A DNA stretch of 37,118 bases from an uncultured Alphaproteobacteria bacterium (GTDB lineage Bacteria; Pseudomonadota; Alphaproteobacteria; MPNO01; UBA830). The translations under genes were made by a program, and so were the position numbers. The DNA is taken from the NCBI GenBank assembly GCA_913046035.1, contig CAJWSW010000023.1, forward strand, positions 1 to 37,118. Reading direction: 5' to 3'. Shown piece by piece: positions 26,593-35,865 of this stretch (positions are counted from its first letter, which is position 1; every line of letters starts with the position of its first letter). The notes beneath the pieces are model-generated. The model did no database searches. It was not told where the DNA came from and saw nothing but the letters and a program-made list of their open reading frames with translations.

Positions 26593-27552
26593 ATGAATAT
26601 TGTTACTATTTTTGGTGCATCAGGTTTTATAGGCCGCTATGTCGTTCGAGAAATTGCTAAAACCGGAGCTCACGTGCGCGCCGCGGTCCGGCGCCCTGAA
26701 CGCGCAGGGTTTCTTAAGCCGATGGGTACGGTGGGACAGATCATCCCAATAGCCGCCAATATCCGCGATGATGCATCAGTAGCTGCAGCTCTAGCCGGAG
26801 CGGATACTGTAATCAATTTGGTGGGTATTCTCCAGAATAGGGGGGCCCAGAATTTTGTTAGCCTTCAGGCCGAGGGCGCAGCGCGCGTGGCAACAGCAGC
26901 AGCGGCAGCGGGAGTTGCCTCTTTTGTTCAAATATCCGCGATTGGGGCGGATGACGAATCCGATTCAATCTATGCGTCGACAAAAGGGGTTGGCGAAAAG
27001 CACGTGTTAGACAGCTTTCCCGGCGCGCACATTTTGCGTCCGAGCGTCGTCTTTGGACCAGAAGACGATTTCTTTAACAAATTCGCTGCTATGGCCCGGA
27101 TTTCTCCGGTTTTGCCGCTGATCGGCTCCGGTAATACAAAATTTCAACCAGTATACGTTGGCGATGTCGCTGATGCCGTTGCCGCGGTTGCCGGGGGCTC
27201 GGCCACAAGTAGCCAAACCTATGAACTTGGCGGTCCGAACGTATACTCTTTCCGAGAACTGTTAGAGATCACACTTGCCGCAATCCGCCGAAAGCGCCTT
27301 TTATTGCCAATACCTTTTCCAGTTGCACACATACAAGCGGCCATGGCGGAACTTGCTTTTGCTGTGCCGACAGCACTCAATCTCGGTCCTTTAACGCCCA
27401 TAACACGAGATCAGGTGAGGTTATTGCGAAAGGATAACGTGACGTCGGGAGATTTTCCTGGCCTTGTTGATCTCGGTATTCGCGCCACAGCTCTTGATAC
27501 GATACTTCCGACCTATCTTAAACGATACAGACGCGGCATTTGGCACACCTGA
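26593..27552 (+). CDS. NAD(P)-binding protein, complex I NDUFA9-like
   Basis: This is an atypical short-chain dehydrogenase of 319 residues, related to the NDUFA9 subunit of mitochondrial complex I and to NmrA/epimerase-type proteins. The N-terminal Rossmann motif is TIFGASGFIGRYVVREI (GASGFIG at 8-14), followed by ADTVINLVGILQNRG, the ISAIGADDESDS segment, LRPSVVFGPEDDFFNKFA and the central PVYVGDVADAV. A catalytic YxxxK triad is not clear, so it may bind NAD(P)H without redox turnover. A link to complex I or to ubiquinone is inference from family names. It is transcribed away from tRNA-Leu and converges on uppP. Confidence 0.88.
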   Translation: MNIVTIFGASGFIGRYVVREIAKTGAHVRAAVRRPERAGFLKPMGTVGQIIPIAANIRDDASVAAALAGADTVINLVGILQNRGAQNFVSLQAEGAARVATAAAAAGVASFVQISAIGADDESDSIYASTKGVGEKHVLDSFPGAHILRPSVVFGPEDDFFNKFAAMARISPVLPLIGSGNTKFQPVYVGDVADAVAAVAGGSATSSQTYELGGPNVYSFRELLEITLAAIRRKRLLLPIPFPVAHIQAAMAELAFAVPTALNLGPLTPITRDQVRLLRKDNVTSGDFPGLVDLGIRATALDTILPTYLKRYRRGIWHT

Positions 27553-27664
27553 TTTCACAACTTTCAACAAACGAATCAATCCGTACCCCCGAACTAGCAG
27601 GTTCGTTACCTGTGGATCAGGCATTTCAAAAATTTTATACTGACGCAGAGGAAGAGAACAGGCT

Positions 27665-28462
27665 TCAGCCATACACCCATACCAAGATGCCGACACCAAG
27701 AAAAATACGGTAAATAACGAACGGCGTGTAGCTAGCTTTCTTCAACCATCGCATCATCAAAAACACCGAAACAAATGCTGTTATGAACGCCATAGTACCG
27801 GCAAAAATGGCGTCGTTGAGAGCTTGCGGAACGTCGGACCTTACTAGCTCCAAGGTGGCGGGTACACCCGACGCAACGATCGCTGGAATCGAGAGTAGCA
27901 TCGAGAACCTTGCAGCTTCAACGCGTTCAAATCCAAGGCATCGTGCCATAGTAATGGTAGTGCCAGCTCGGCTGGCACCCGGAATGAGCGCTAGTATCTG
28001 GGCGACGCCAATTATGAACGCTCGGGTTATTGTCATATGTTCCAATCGATTTATTGTGACAGAATAGCGGTCAGCAAAAAATAAAAGAATTCCAAAACCA
28101 AGCGTCGCCCAACCCACAACTACCGCGCTTCGCAGCGAGGCACCAATGTACTCGTAGACAATTCCGCCAGCTATTACCAACGGTATGGTTGCAACCGTCA
28201 GGTAAGAAATTAATCGGAGCCCGACATTAAGACGTACTTTGCCGGGCTTAAGTATGCCAATAATAATCTTCCCTATGTCTCGCCAGAGATAGGCCATTAC
28301 AGCACCGAGCGTTCCGATATGTACAGCAACGTCAATTACAAGCCCCTGATCATGCCAGCCTGTGATACTCGGGATCAGGACGAGGTGTCCGGAAGAGCTT
28401 ATAGGCAGAAATTCTGTTATACCCTGGATCAAGGCTATAACGGTAAGCTGAGTCATGGGCAT
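27665..28462 (-). CDS. uppP: Undecaprenyl-diphosphatase UppP (BacA)
   Basis: UppP is an inner-membrane enzyme that dephosphorylates undecaprenyl pyrophosphate and so recycles the lipid carrier for peptidoglycan and LPS O-units; excess gives bacitracin resistance. The protein has 265 residues and about eight hydrophobic segments. The two diagnostic catalytic stretches are present: QGITEFLPISSSGHLVL near the N-terminus and PGASRAGTT in the middle. The ATG at 28462 has GGAG six bases upstream; the ATG at 28456 is also possible. It lies tail to tail with the NDUFA9-like gene and divergent from gltD. Confidence 0.95.
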   Translation of the reverse strand: MPMTQLTVIALIQGITEFLPISSSGHLVLIPSITGWHDQGLVIDVAVHIGTLGAVMAYLWRDIGKIIIGILKPGKVRLNVGLRLISYLTVATIPLVIAGGIVYEYIGASLRSAVVVGWATLGFGILLFFADRYSVTINRLEHMTITRAFIIGVAQILALIPGASRAGTTITMARCLGFERVEAARFSMLLSIPAIVASGVPATLELVRSDVPQALNDAIFAGTMAFITAFVSVFLMMRWLKKASYTPFVIYRIFLGVGILVWVYG

Positions 28463-28612
28463 TGCATTCTCCAACGCGCTCGGTGCGTCACTAACGCCTA
28501 TACATCAACCACTGAGTCGGCTCCAAGAAAACTATTGGTCTCAAATTGGTACTAATTCAAATTAAGAGTAGGAACCACCTCGAAAACTGCGATTTAATTG
28601 ACCGCACACGAA

Positions 28613-28652
28613 TCCATTAGGTCATTCTACATGACCTAATGGAAAGTTTTTT
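28613..28652 (+). promoter_or_regulatory. Perfect 13-bp inverted repeat plus T6 before gltD
   Basis: TCCATTAGGTCAT (28613-28625) and ATGACCTAATGGA (28631-28643) are exact reverse complements around TCTAC; three bases later come six Ts (28647-28652). As RNA this is a good intrinsic terminator; as DNA it is a strong dimer-type operator. It lies about 105 bases ahead of gltD with no plus-strand gene before it, so attenuator, operator or end of a small RNA are all open. Confidence 0.55.
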
Positions 28653-28671
28653 CTCGCCACCTCGGCTTTTA

Positions 28672-28677
28672 TATACT
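28672..28677 (+). promoter_or_regulatory. Candidate gltD -10 element
   Basis: TATACT is a close match to a sigma-70 -10 box and lies 70 bases before the gltD start. The T-rich sequence 17 bases upstream is a poor -35, so an activator may be needed; the inverted repeat would then cover about -71 to -41. Confidence 0.35.
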
Positions 28678-28746
28678 AAATAGAGCAATGGTTTAAATAC
28701 AAAAGATTGGACGCGGTGATCATACTCGAACACGCGGTTAAATGAT

Positions 28747-30192
28747 ATGGCCAACAAAATGCTTCAATTCGTGGATGTTTCGCAAAAGACACCACAAAAA
28801 CGTTCTGCGGAACAAAGGCGCGAAGACTTCGAGGAAATATATCAACGCTATGACCAAAGTGCGGCTTCCGAACAGGCGAGTAGGTGTTCCCAGTGTGGGG
28901 TACCCTTCTGTCAGGTACATTGTCCGGTTCATAACAACATTCCTGACTGGCTAATGTTAACAGCTGAAGGCAGACTTGAAGAGGCCTTTGAGGTGTCTTC
29001 GGCGACCAATAACCTCCCAGAAATCTGTGGCCGCATTTGCCCGCAGGATCGACTGTGCGAAGGCAATTGCGTGATTGAACAATCGGGGCACGGCACTGTT
29101 ACGATCGGGTCGGTCGAAAAATACATTACCGATACTGCATTTGAACGCGGCTGGGTTAAGCCAGCGTTGCCATCGCGAGAGCTTGAAGCGTCGGTTGGGA
29201 TTATTGGCGGTGGGCCGGCTGGGATGGCAGCTGCAGAACAGCTTCGCCGTAAGGGCTATCAGGTTCATATCTATGACCGTTATGATCGGATAGGCGGCCT
29301 GTTAATTTATGGCATCCCAAACTTCAAGCTTGAAAAAGAAGTGGTCCAACGCCGCGTCAAATTATTGGAACAAAGTGGTATAAAATGCCATCGTAATTTC
29401 GAAGTTGGCAGAGACGCCACATTCCAAGAAATCCGTGAGCGCCATAGTGCTGTTCTAATCGCCACAGGCGTATACAAAGCACGTGATATCCCAGTGCCTG
29501 GCGTTGGATTAGAGAATGTCGTGCCGGCGCTCGATTATCTGGTGGCGTCCAATCGCAAGGGCCTTGGCGATAACGTTCCGGAACTTCAAACTGGTGCACT
29601 TGATGCAGCGAACAAGAACATAGTGGTTATAGGTGGTGGTGATACCGCTATGGACTGCGTACGCACCGCCATCAGACAGGGTGCAACGTCAGTCACATGC
29701 CTTTACCGCAGAGACCGGGTCAATATGCCAGGGTCGCGGCGTGAGGTGCAATATGCTGAGGAAGAAGGCGTAAAGTTCACTTGGCTCTCCACCCCCGAAG
29801 CCTTCGTTGGTGATGAAAAGGTTACTGCTGTCCGTGCCCAGCGTATTCATCTAGGTGTTCCTGACGCCTCCGGGAGACAAACCCCAGAACCAATCGCTGG
29901 ATCGAGTTTTAAAGCTGATGCGGATATCGCTATCAAAGCGCTAGGCTTCGATCCGGAAGATCTCCCCTCATTGTTTGACACACCCGAGCTTCAAGTCACA
30001 AAGTGGGGTACCGTGCGCATTGATCATAGCACGATGATGACTAATTTGAACGGTGTCTTTGCCGCTGGAGATATCGTTCGCGGCGCATCGTTAGTGGTCT
30101 GGGGGATCCGGGACGGCAGAGATGCGGCAGAGGGTATTCATAACTTTATTCAAGAAAAAATAACTGCTCAAACAGCAGTCGCCGCGGAGTGA
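28747..30192 (+). CDS. gltD: Glutamate synthase (NADPH) small subunit
   Basis: GltD is the beta subunit of NADPH-GOGAT. It takes electrons from NADPH to FAD and passes them through 4Fe-4S clusters to GltB. The 481 residues carry two N-terminal cysteine groups for the clusters (C47, C50, C55, C59 and C94, C98, C104, C108), then the FAD-binding GIIGGGPAGMAAAEQL and the NADPH-binding VVIGGGDTAMDC, and end with FAAGDIVRGASLVVWGIRDGRDAA. The ATG is at 28747. Its stop overlaps the ribosome site of gltB, so the subunits are coupled. The small-subunit-first order is seen in some alphaproteobacteria. Confidence 0.97.
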   Translation: MANKMLQFVDVSQKTPQKRSAEQRREDFEEIYQRYDQSAASEQASRCSQCGVPFCQVHCPVHNNIPDWLMLTAEGRLEEAFEVSSATNNLPEICGRICPQDRLCEGNCVIEQSGHGTVTIGSVEKYITDTAFERGWVKPALPSRELEASVGIIGGGPAGMAAAEQLRRKGYQVHIYDRYDRIGGLLIYGIPNFKLEKEVVQRRVKLLEQSGIKCHRNFEVGRDATFQEIRERHSAVLIATGVYKARDIPVPGVGLENVVPALDYLVASNRKGLGDNVPELQTGALDAANKNIVVIGGGDTAMDCVRTAIRQGATSVTCLYRRDRVNMPGSRREVQYAEEEGVKFTWLSTPEAFVGDEKVTAVRAQRIHLGVPDASGRQTPEPIAGSSFKADADIAIKALGFDPEDLPSLFDTPELQVTKWGTVRIDHSTMMTNLNGVFAAGDIVRGASLVVWGIRDGRDAAEGIHNFIQEKITAQTAVAAE

Positions 30193-30194
30193 AA

Positions 30195-33100
30195 ATGATC
30201 GAAAAAACAAAAAATGTTGAAAACATTTGTGCGAGTTCCGCATCCTACGTTGATTGTTTCGAAATTAATGCGGCACGTCTCCAAAATGAAGCTGGCGTCG
30301 ATACTAACGGAAAAGACGCATGCGGCGTAGGGTTGGTTGCGGCTATCGACGGTAAACCGAGCCGCCCGGTCGTTGAGGCCGGTATCGAGGCTTTGAAAGC
30401 CCTGTGGCATCGCGGCGCTGTTGATGCTGACGGGATGACAGGCGACGGTGCAGGTATCATGGTCGAAATACCGCAGGATTTCTTTCGGGATCACGTCGCT
30501 CGCACCGGACATACTGCCAGCGAGAGCCCAATTGCTGTAGGCATGTCTTTTTTGCCGCGCACAGACCTGGAGGCACAAGAGCGGTGCCGTTTCATTGTCG
30601 AGGCTGAAATACTGAAGTTCGGTTACTCTATTTACGGCTGGCGTCAGGTACCCATTGACCTCTCCGCGCTAGGTGAGAAGGCTTCAGCTACACGCCCCGA
30701 AATCGAACAAATTATGATCGAGGGGCCCACGAGCGTGAACATGGAGAATTTCGAGAGAGATCTTTTCATTATCCGCAAAAGAATAGAAAACCGCGCACGT
30801 GAAGAAAATATCCGCGATTTTTACATTTGTTCGCTTTCTTGCCGCTCTCTTATCTACAAGGGAATGTTTTTAGCGGAACAACTTTCCGCCTTTTATCCTG
30901 ATCTTCTAGATAAACGTTTCGTTTCGCGATTTGCTCTTTATCACCAACGGTATTCGACCAACACATTCCCCACATGGCGTTTAGCTCAGCCATTTCGGAT
31001 GCTGGCACATAATGGCGAGATTAACACGCTTTCCGGCAACGTTAATTGGATGCGCAGCCACGAAACGAGGATGGCGAGCAAAATTTTCGGGAAACACGTC
31101 GAGGACATTAAACCGGTAATTGAGCCCGGTAATTCCGACTCCGCCTCGCTCGATAACGCCTTCGAACTACTCGTTCGAGGTGGGAGGACTGCGCCGATGA
31201 CTAAGTGCATGATGATCCCTGACGCATGGTCCAATAAGACAACAATGAGCCCAGAATTGCGCGACTTCTTCAGCTACTGTAACTGCGTTATGGAACCCTG
31301 GGATGGCCCGGCAGCAATCACAGCCACCGATGGCCGTTGGGTCCTCGGCGGGGTCGACCGCAATGGGCTGCGGCCTATGAGATATACAATCACAGTAGAC
31401 GGATTGCTCATCATGGGGTCAGAGGCCGGCATGGTCCCAGTGCGTGAGACTGAAATCATTGAAAAAGGTCGCCTGGGACCGGGTCAGATGATTGCAGTCG
31501 ATCTACACGAGGGGAAACTTTTCCACGATGCGGAATTAAAGCAGCAACTGGCGTTGTCACAACCTTACGGCGATTGGGTCCAGAATATGACGCCAATAGA
31601 CGATGTAATCCGTCCCGTACAGGCAGCAAATGCTGAATATTCCAACACCGAATTGAGACGACGTCAGGTCGCCGCCGGGTACACTCTTGAGGAGTTAGAG
31701 CTGTTACTCCAGCCAATGGTTGAAGACGCTAAAGAGGCAACGGGTTCAATGGGTGATGACACACCGCTAGCGGTTCTTTCGGACAAATATCGCGGTCTGC
31801 ATCATTTTTTCCGCCAATCATTTAGCCAAGTCACTAATCCACCGATCGACTCGTTACGAGAATACCGGGTCATGAGCCTGAAGACCAGGCTAGGAAACCT
31901 TGGAAATATCTTAGACGAAGATGCAAACCAGACAAGATTACTACAGTTAGATAGCCCAGTTCTGTCGAATGCCGGTTTTGCAGCTATGCGTGATTTCCTC
32001 GGTGATACTGCAGTCGAGTTGGACTGCACATTCCGCCCTGATAAAGGCGAGCACGCACTCCGCCGAGCAATCTATAAGTTACAACGCATTGCCGAGGACG
32101 CAGTGCGTGGCGGAGCGGCACATCTCATTTTATCCGACCGTAATATAAACACAGAGCGCGCCGCGATCCCCATGATTTTGGCTACTGCTGCAGTCCATAA
32201 TCATTTAATAGAAAACGCCCTCCGGACCTATACATCACTCAATGTTAGATCTGCCGAGTGCTTGGACACCCACTATTTTGCCGTTCTTGTGGGTGTTGGG
32301 GCGTCAACTGTGAACGCTTATCTCGCACAAGAAACCATAATAGATCGGCATAAGCGCGGACTTTTCGGAGAAATGCCACTTTTCGATTGCGTTCAGCGCT
32401 ATCGTGAGGCCGTTGATCAAGGCCTGCTGAAAATAATGTCCAAAATGGGTATCTCTATACTATCGAGCTATCGCGGCGCGTACAAATTCGAAGCCGTTGG
32501 CTTAAGCCGTTGGCTTGTATCAAGCTATTTCCCCGGCATGACATCACGAATTTCCGGTATTGGTCTTTCTGGTTTACAACACAAGGTTCGCGAGCTTCAC
32601 AACCGTGCTTTTGATAATGAGGTCATCGCACTGCCCGTTGGCGGTGTATACCGCTATCGTCGCAAGGGCGAAAACCACGGCTTTGATGGCACACAGATGC
32701 ACACCCTCCAAAATGCGGTGGCCACGGACTCTTACGCTACATTCAAGAAATACGCTGAGGCTGTGCGGCGCTCCGCACCTATCAGCTTGCGCGATCTAAT
32801 GGAGTTCGACCCCAAAAACGACGCCGTGCCAATCGAAGAGGTTGAATCGATCACTGAAATCCGCAAACGCCTTGTTTCTCCGGGTATTTCCCTTGGTGCA
32901 CTAAGCCCAGAGGCGCACGAAACTCTTTCCATAGCAATGAACCGGATTGGTGCTAAATCGGACTCTGGTGAGGGTGGGGAAGACGCATCACGCTATAAAC
33001 CTCGCGCGAATGGCGACAATGCATCCAGTGCAATCAAGCAGGTCGCATCCGGACGTTTTGGCGTGACCGCAGAATACCTCAACAATTGTCGGGAAATAGA

Positions 33101-34757
33101 GATTAAAGTCGCACAGGGAGCAAAACCTGGCGAAGGCGGGCAATTACCTGGCATCAAAGTTTCAGAGATGATCGCTAAACTCCGACACTCGACACCCGGT
33201 GTAACCCTGATCTCACCTCCGCCGCATCATGATATTTATTCGATCGAAGATTTGGCGCAACTCATTTACGATTTAAAACAGATCAATCCAGAGGCTAAAG
33301 TGTGCGTAAAGCTGGTCGCCCAAACTGGTATCGGCACAATCGCCGCTGGGGTCGCAAAGGCCCATGCAGATTCGATCTTGGTTTCAGGGCATTCCGGCGG
33401 TACTGGCGCAAGTCCGCAATCATCAATTAAATACGCCGGGCTGCCGTGGGAGATGGGCCTTTCGGAAGTCCATCAAGTGCTGACCCTCAATCAGCTTCGC
33501 CATCGTGTGGTGCTTAGAACAGATGGGGGTTTTCGCACAGGTCGTGACGTCGTTATTGCCGCAATCCTAGGAGCAGAAGAATTTGGCATCGGAACCGCAT
33601 CTTTAATCGCAATGGGATGTATAATGGTTCGTCAATGCCATTCTAATACCTGCCCAGTCGGCGTTTGTACTCAGCACGACGCGCTGCGCGAAAAATTCAC
33701 AGGGTCGCCAGAGAAGGTCGTAAATCTATTTAGTTTCATTGCCGAAGAAGTTCGCGAGATCCTGGCTTCACTTGGTGCTCGGTCACTCGTCGAAATTATA
33801 GGCCGTACTGAATTGCTTACCCAAGTCAGTCGCGGCAGCCCACATCTCGATGATCTTGATCTTAATCCATTACTCGTGCAGGCTGATCCAGGGGATAGCG
33901 CCCATTACTGCACGTTAGAGGGCCGCAACGAGGTCCCGGAAACACTGGATGCACAGATGATCGAGGACGCGCTGCCAGCGCTTGAAGGCGGCGAGAAGAT
34001 GCAACTTCAATACAACGTCCGTAATACACAGCGTGCAATTGGAACTAAAATATCGTCGCTAATCACCCGCCGGTTTGGCATGCAAGGGCTCCAACAAGGG
34101 CACATTACGGTCAGGCTACGCGGCTCGGCCGGCCAATCACTCGGCGCGTTTGCAGTACAAGGCCTAAAATTAGAAGTTTTCGGTGATTCTAATGATTACG
34201 TGGGAAAGGGACTGTCAGGCGGTACTATCGTCGTTCGCCCACCAACAGCGGCGCCGCGCAAATCAAATGAAAATACGATTATCGGAAATACAGTTCTTTA
34301 CGGTGCTACGGGCGGTAAACTTTTTGCAGCGGGGCAAGCCGGTGAAAGGTTTGCTGTTCGCAATTCTGGCGCTGAAGTCGTGGTTGAAGGCTGCGGCTCA
34401 AATGGATGTGAATATATGACAAATGGTGTCGCAGTTATTCTGGGGCCCGTCGGCGACAATTTTGGTGCAGGCATGACCGGCGGCATGGCCTACGTTTACG
34501 ACGCTGATGACAGTTTCATAGATCACGTAAACACCGACACAGTTACGTATCAGCGGATCCAGACACCTTACTGGGAAAATGTCTTAAAACGCGCCGTAGA
34601 GGAACATCAGCAAGAAACTCAGTCTACTTTCGCAGAACGCATGCTTAACCACTGGAACACCGAACTTGAAAAATTCTGGCAGGTCATCCCGGCCGAAATG
34701 GTCCACCGATATGAGCAGCCAGTGACCGCCGAAGAAAGCGGAGAGATCAGGGCGTAG
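30195..34757 (+). CDS. gltB: Glutamate synthase (NADPH) large subunit
   Basis: GltB makes two glutamates from glutamine and 2-oxoglutarate. The 1520 residues start with a propeptide of about 42 residues; after its removal C43 of ACGVGLVAAI becomes the N-terminal nucleophile of the class II glutaminase domain (to about 440). The central domain and the FMN-binding synthase domain follow, with GHSGGTGASPQSSIKYAGLPWE in loop order. The 3Fe-4S cysteines are C1142, C1148 and C1153 (CIMVRQCHSNTCPVGVC), with the family spacing. The C-terminal beta-helix has GSNGCEYMTNGVAVILG. I prefer the ATG at 30195, with GGAG five bases upstream, over a GTG at 30189 that overlaps the gltD stop. Confidence 0.97.
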   Translation: MIEKTKNVENICASSASYVDCFEINAARLQNEAGVDTNGKDACGVGLVAAIDGKPSRPVVEAGIEALKALWHRGAVDADGMTGDGAGIMVEIPQDFFRDHVARTGHTASESPIAVGMSFLPRTDLEAQERCRFIVEAEILKFGYSIYGWRQVPIDLSALGEKASATRPEIEQIMIEGPTSVNMENFERDLFIIRKRIENRAREENIRDFYICSLSCRSLIYKGMFLAEQLSAFYPDLLDKRFVSRFALYHQRYSTNTFPTWRLAQPFRMLAHNGEINTLSGNVNWMRSHETRMASKIFGKHVEDIKPVIEPGNSDSASLDNAFELLVRGGRTAPMTKCMMIPDAWSNKTTMSPELRDFFSYCNCVMEPWDGPAAITATDGRWVLGGVDRNGLRPMRYTITVDGLLIMGSEAGMVPVRETEIIEKGRLGPGQMIAVDLHEGKLFHDAELKQQLALSQPYGDWVQNMTPIDDVIRPVQAANAEYSNTELRRRQVAAGYTLEELELLLQPMVEDAKEATGSMGDDTPLAVLSDKYRGLHHFFRQSFSQVTNPPIDSLREYRVMSLKTRLGNLGNILDEDANQTRLLQLDSPVLSNAGFAAMRDFLGDTAVELDCTFRPDKGEHALRRAIYKLQRIAEDAVRGGAAHLILSDRNINTERAAIPMILATAAVHNHLIENALRTYTSLNVRSAECLDTHYFAVLVGVGASTVNAYLAQETIIDRHKRGLFGEMPLFDCVQRYREAVDQGLLKIMSKMGISILSSYRGAYKFEAVGLSRWLVSSYFPGMTSRISGIGLSGLQHKVRELHNRAFDNEVIALPVGGVYRYRRKGENHGFDGTQMHTLQNAVATDSYATFKKYAEAVRRSAPISLRDLMEFDPKNDAVPIEEVESITEIRKRLVSPGISLGALSPEAHETLSIAMNRIGAKSDSGEGGEDASRYKPRANGDNASSAIKQVASGRFGVTAEYLNNCREIEIKVAQGAKPGEGGQLPGIKVSEMIAKLRHSTPGVTLISPPPHHDIYSIEDLAQLIYDLKQINPEAKVCVKLVAQTGIGTIAAGVAKAHADSILVSGHSGGTGASPQSSIKYAGLPWEMGLSEVHQVLTLNQLRHRVVLRTDGGFRTGRDVVIAAILGAEEFGIGTASLIAMGCIMVRQCHSNTCPVGVCTQHDALREKFTGSPEKVVNLFSFIAEEVREILASLGARSLVEIIGRTELLTQVSRGSPHLDDLDLNPLLVQADPGDSAHYCTLEGRNEVPETLDAQMIEDALPALEGGEKMQLQYNVRNTQRAIGTKISSLITRRFGMQGLQQGHITVRLRGSAGQSLGAFAVQGLKLEVFGDSNDYVGKGLSGGTIVVRPPTAAPRKSNENTIIGNTVLYGATGGKLFAAGQAGERFAVRNSGAEVVVEGCGSNGCEYMTNGVAVILGPVGDNFGAGMTGGMAYVYDADDSFIDHVNTDTVTYQRIQTPYWENVLKRAVEEHQQETQSTFAERMLNHWNTELEKFWQVIPAEMVHRYEQPVTAEESGEIRA

Positions 34758-34791
34758 AAACAGCTCGGGGCTTTAGGTAAACTCTATACGT

Positions 34792-35460
34792 ATGCGCACG
34801 CTTTATCATCTCTGGCTTTCACCATTTTGCCGAAAAGTACGTATTACGTTAGTCGAGAAAAATCTTGATTTCGAACTAAAATCTGAAAACCCATCAGAGC
34901 GCCGGAGCGAGTTCCTGGCGTTGACCCCCGCCTGTGACATCCCGGTACTATCGGAAGACAGTGGGCCAACAATCGCTAATTCCAGCGCAATCTGCGAATA
35001 TTTAGAGGAAATCCGTCCCGAGCCGCCGCTTTATCCAGGAGGGGCATCGGAGCGAGCAGAAATACGGCGGCTCATTGGCTGGTTCGATATAAAATTTAAC
35101 ATCGAAGTGACAGAGAATTTAGTTGGCGAAAAACTCATGAAGCGACTACTGCGAAAGGGTGCACCCGACTCCAAAGCAATCCGCGCAGGTCGAGAAAACT
35201 GTCAGATTCATTTGGATTACATCGACTGGCTGATCGAACGCCGCAACTGGCTTGGTGGCGACAATTACTCCATGGCCGATATTGCAGCCGGTTCACATCT
35301 GTCTTGTTTGGACTATATCGATGATGTGCCGTGGGCAGATCATCGATTAGCACGCGAGTGGTATGCTCGACTAAAGTCCCGCCCATCCTTTCGTCCCATC
35401 CTTGCGGATCATATCCCCGGCGAGCCGCCGCCAAAGCATTACGCAGACCTCGATTTTTAA
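34792..35460 (+). CDS. Glutathione S-transferase family protein
   Basis: This is a cytosolic GST-fold protein of 222 residues. The N-terminal thioredoxin-like domain begins LYHLWLSPFCRKVRITLVEK, with S10 and C13 as possible glutathione-contacting residues, and contains the cis-proline motif DIPVL and the glutathione gamma-Glu site NSSAICEYLEE. The all-helical C-terminal domain includes the N-capping segment YSMADIAAGSHLSCLDY. The substrate is unknown. The gene starts 34 bases after gltB and may be read through from it. In related genomes the queuosine gene queG often follows; here a gene-poor gap follows instead. Confidence 0.9.
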   Translation: MRTLYHLWLSPFCRKVRITLVEKNLDFELKSENPSERRSEFLALTPACDIPVLSEDSGPTIANSSAICEYLEEIRPEPPLYPGGASERAEIRRLIGWFDIKFNIEVTENLVGEKLMKRLLRKGAPDSKAIRAGRENCQIHLDYIDWLIERRNWLGGDNYSMADIAAGSHLSCLDYIDDVPWADHRLAREWYARLKSRPSFRPILADHIPGEPPPKHYADLDF

Positions 35461-35832
35461 TTATTAGTGGGTAAAGATTGAACAAAAGCGTTACTAAATA
35501 AGCCGGCAAACATCACAAATTTGGTCCGGAGATTGTCTCTACCCTGAAGCCATAGCCCGTTCTGCCTAATCGACAAATGTGTGGTGCGAGTAACATAACC
35601 TCATATTGCCTGATCCTCATTTAGTCCGTGAAGCTACAATTCGGCAACAAGGCCAAACATTTTACAACACAGGAGCTAATAGCTAACAGGGAGTACACCA
35701 ATTTCTAAAGAGCTCACACTAACCGGCCTTCGTATTTAACTTACTGAGCCATTATAGAACCGCTTAAGGTTTTCAAACCACATATAGGAAGTAAATATCC
35801 ACACTAAAATAACCCCCCCTAACCCGCACGGC
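35461..35832. other. Gene-poor gap between GST and SDR genes
   Basis: All three forward frames are broken by frequent stops, and I could not recognise a protein, tRNA or clear terminator. The sequence looks richer in A and T than its surroundings. A C7 run lies at 35813-35819, shortly before the beginning of the SDR reading frame. It is too short for an intact queG (about 1.1 kb), and no relic of it could be seen by eye. Confidence 0.45.
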
Positions 35833-35865
35833 GTACTCTTCAGTTTTGGCCTTGGTTATTCCGCG

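Noticed and set aside
27553-27664. Small stems between the NDUFA9-like gene and uppP as a terminator
   Set aside because: CAGGT-TCGTT-ACCTG and an overlapping 5-bp stem are short and have no T run.
28613-28643. Inverted repeat as a mobile-element end
   Set aside because: There is no transposase, target duplication or second copy nearby; a regulatory or terminator role is more likely.
28748-28761. GG-N10-GC match to a sigma-54 promoter at gltD
   Set aside because: It lies inside the first codons of gltD, which is too late to drive the gene; the flanking bases match poorly.
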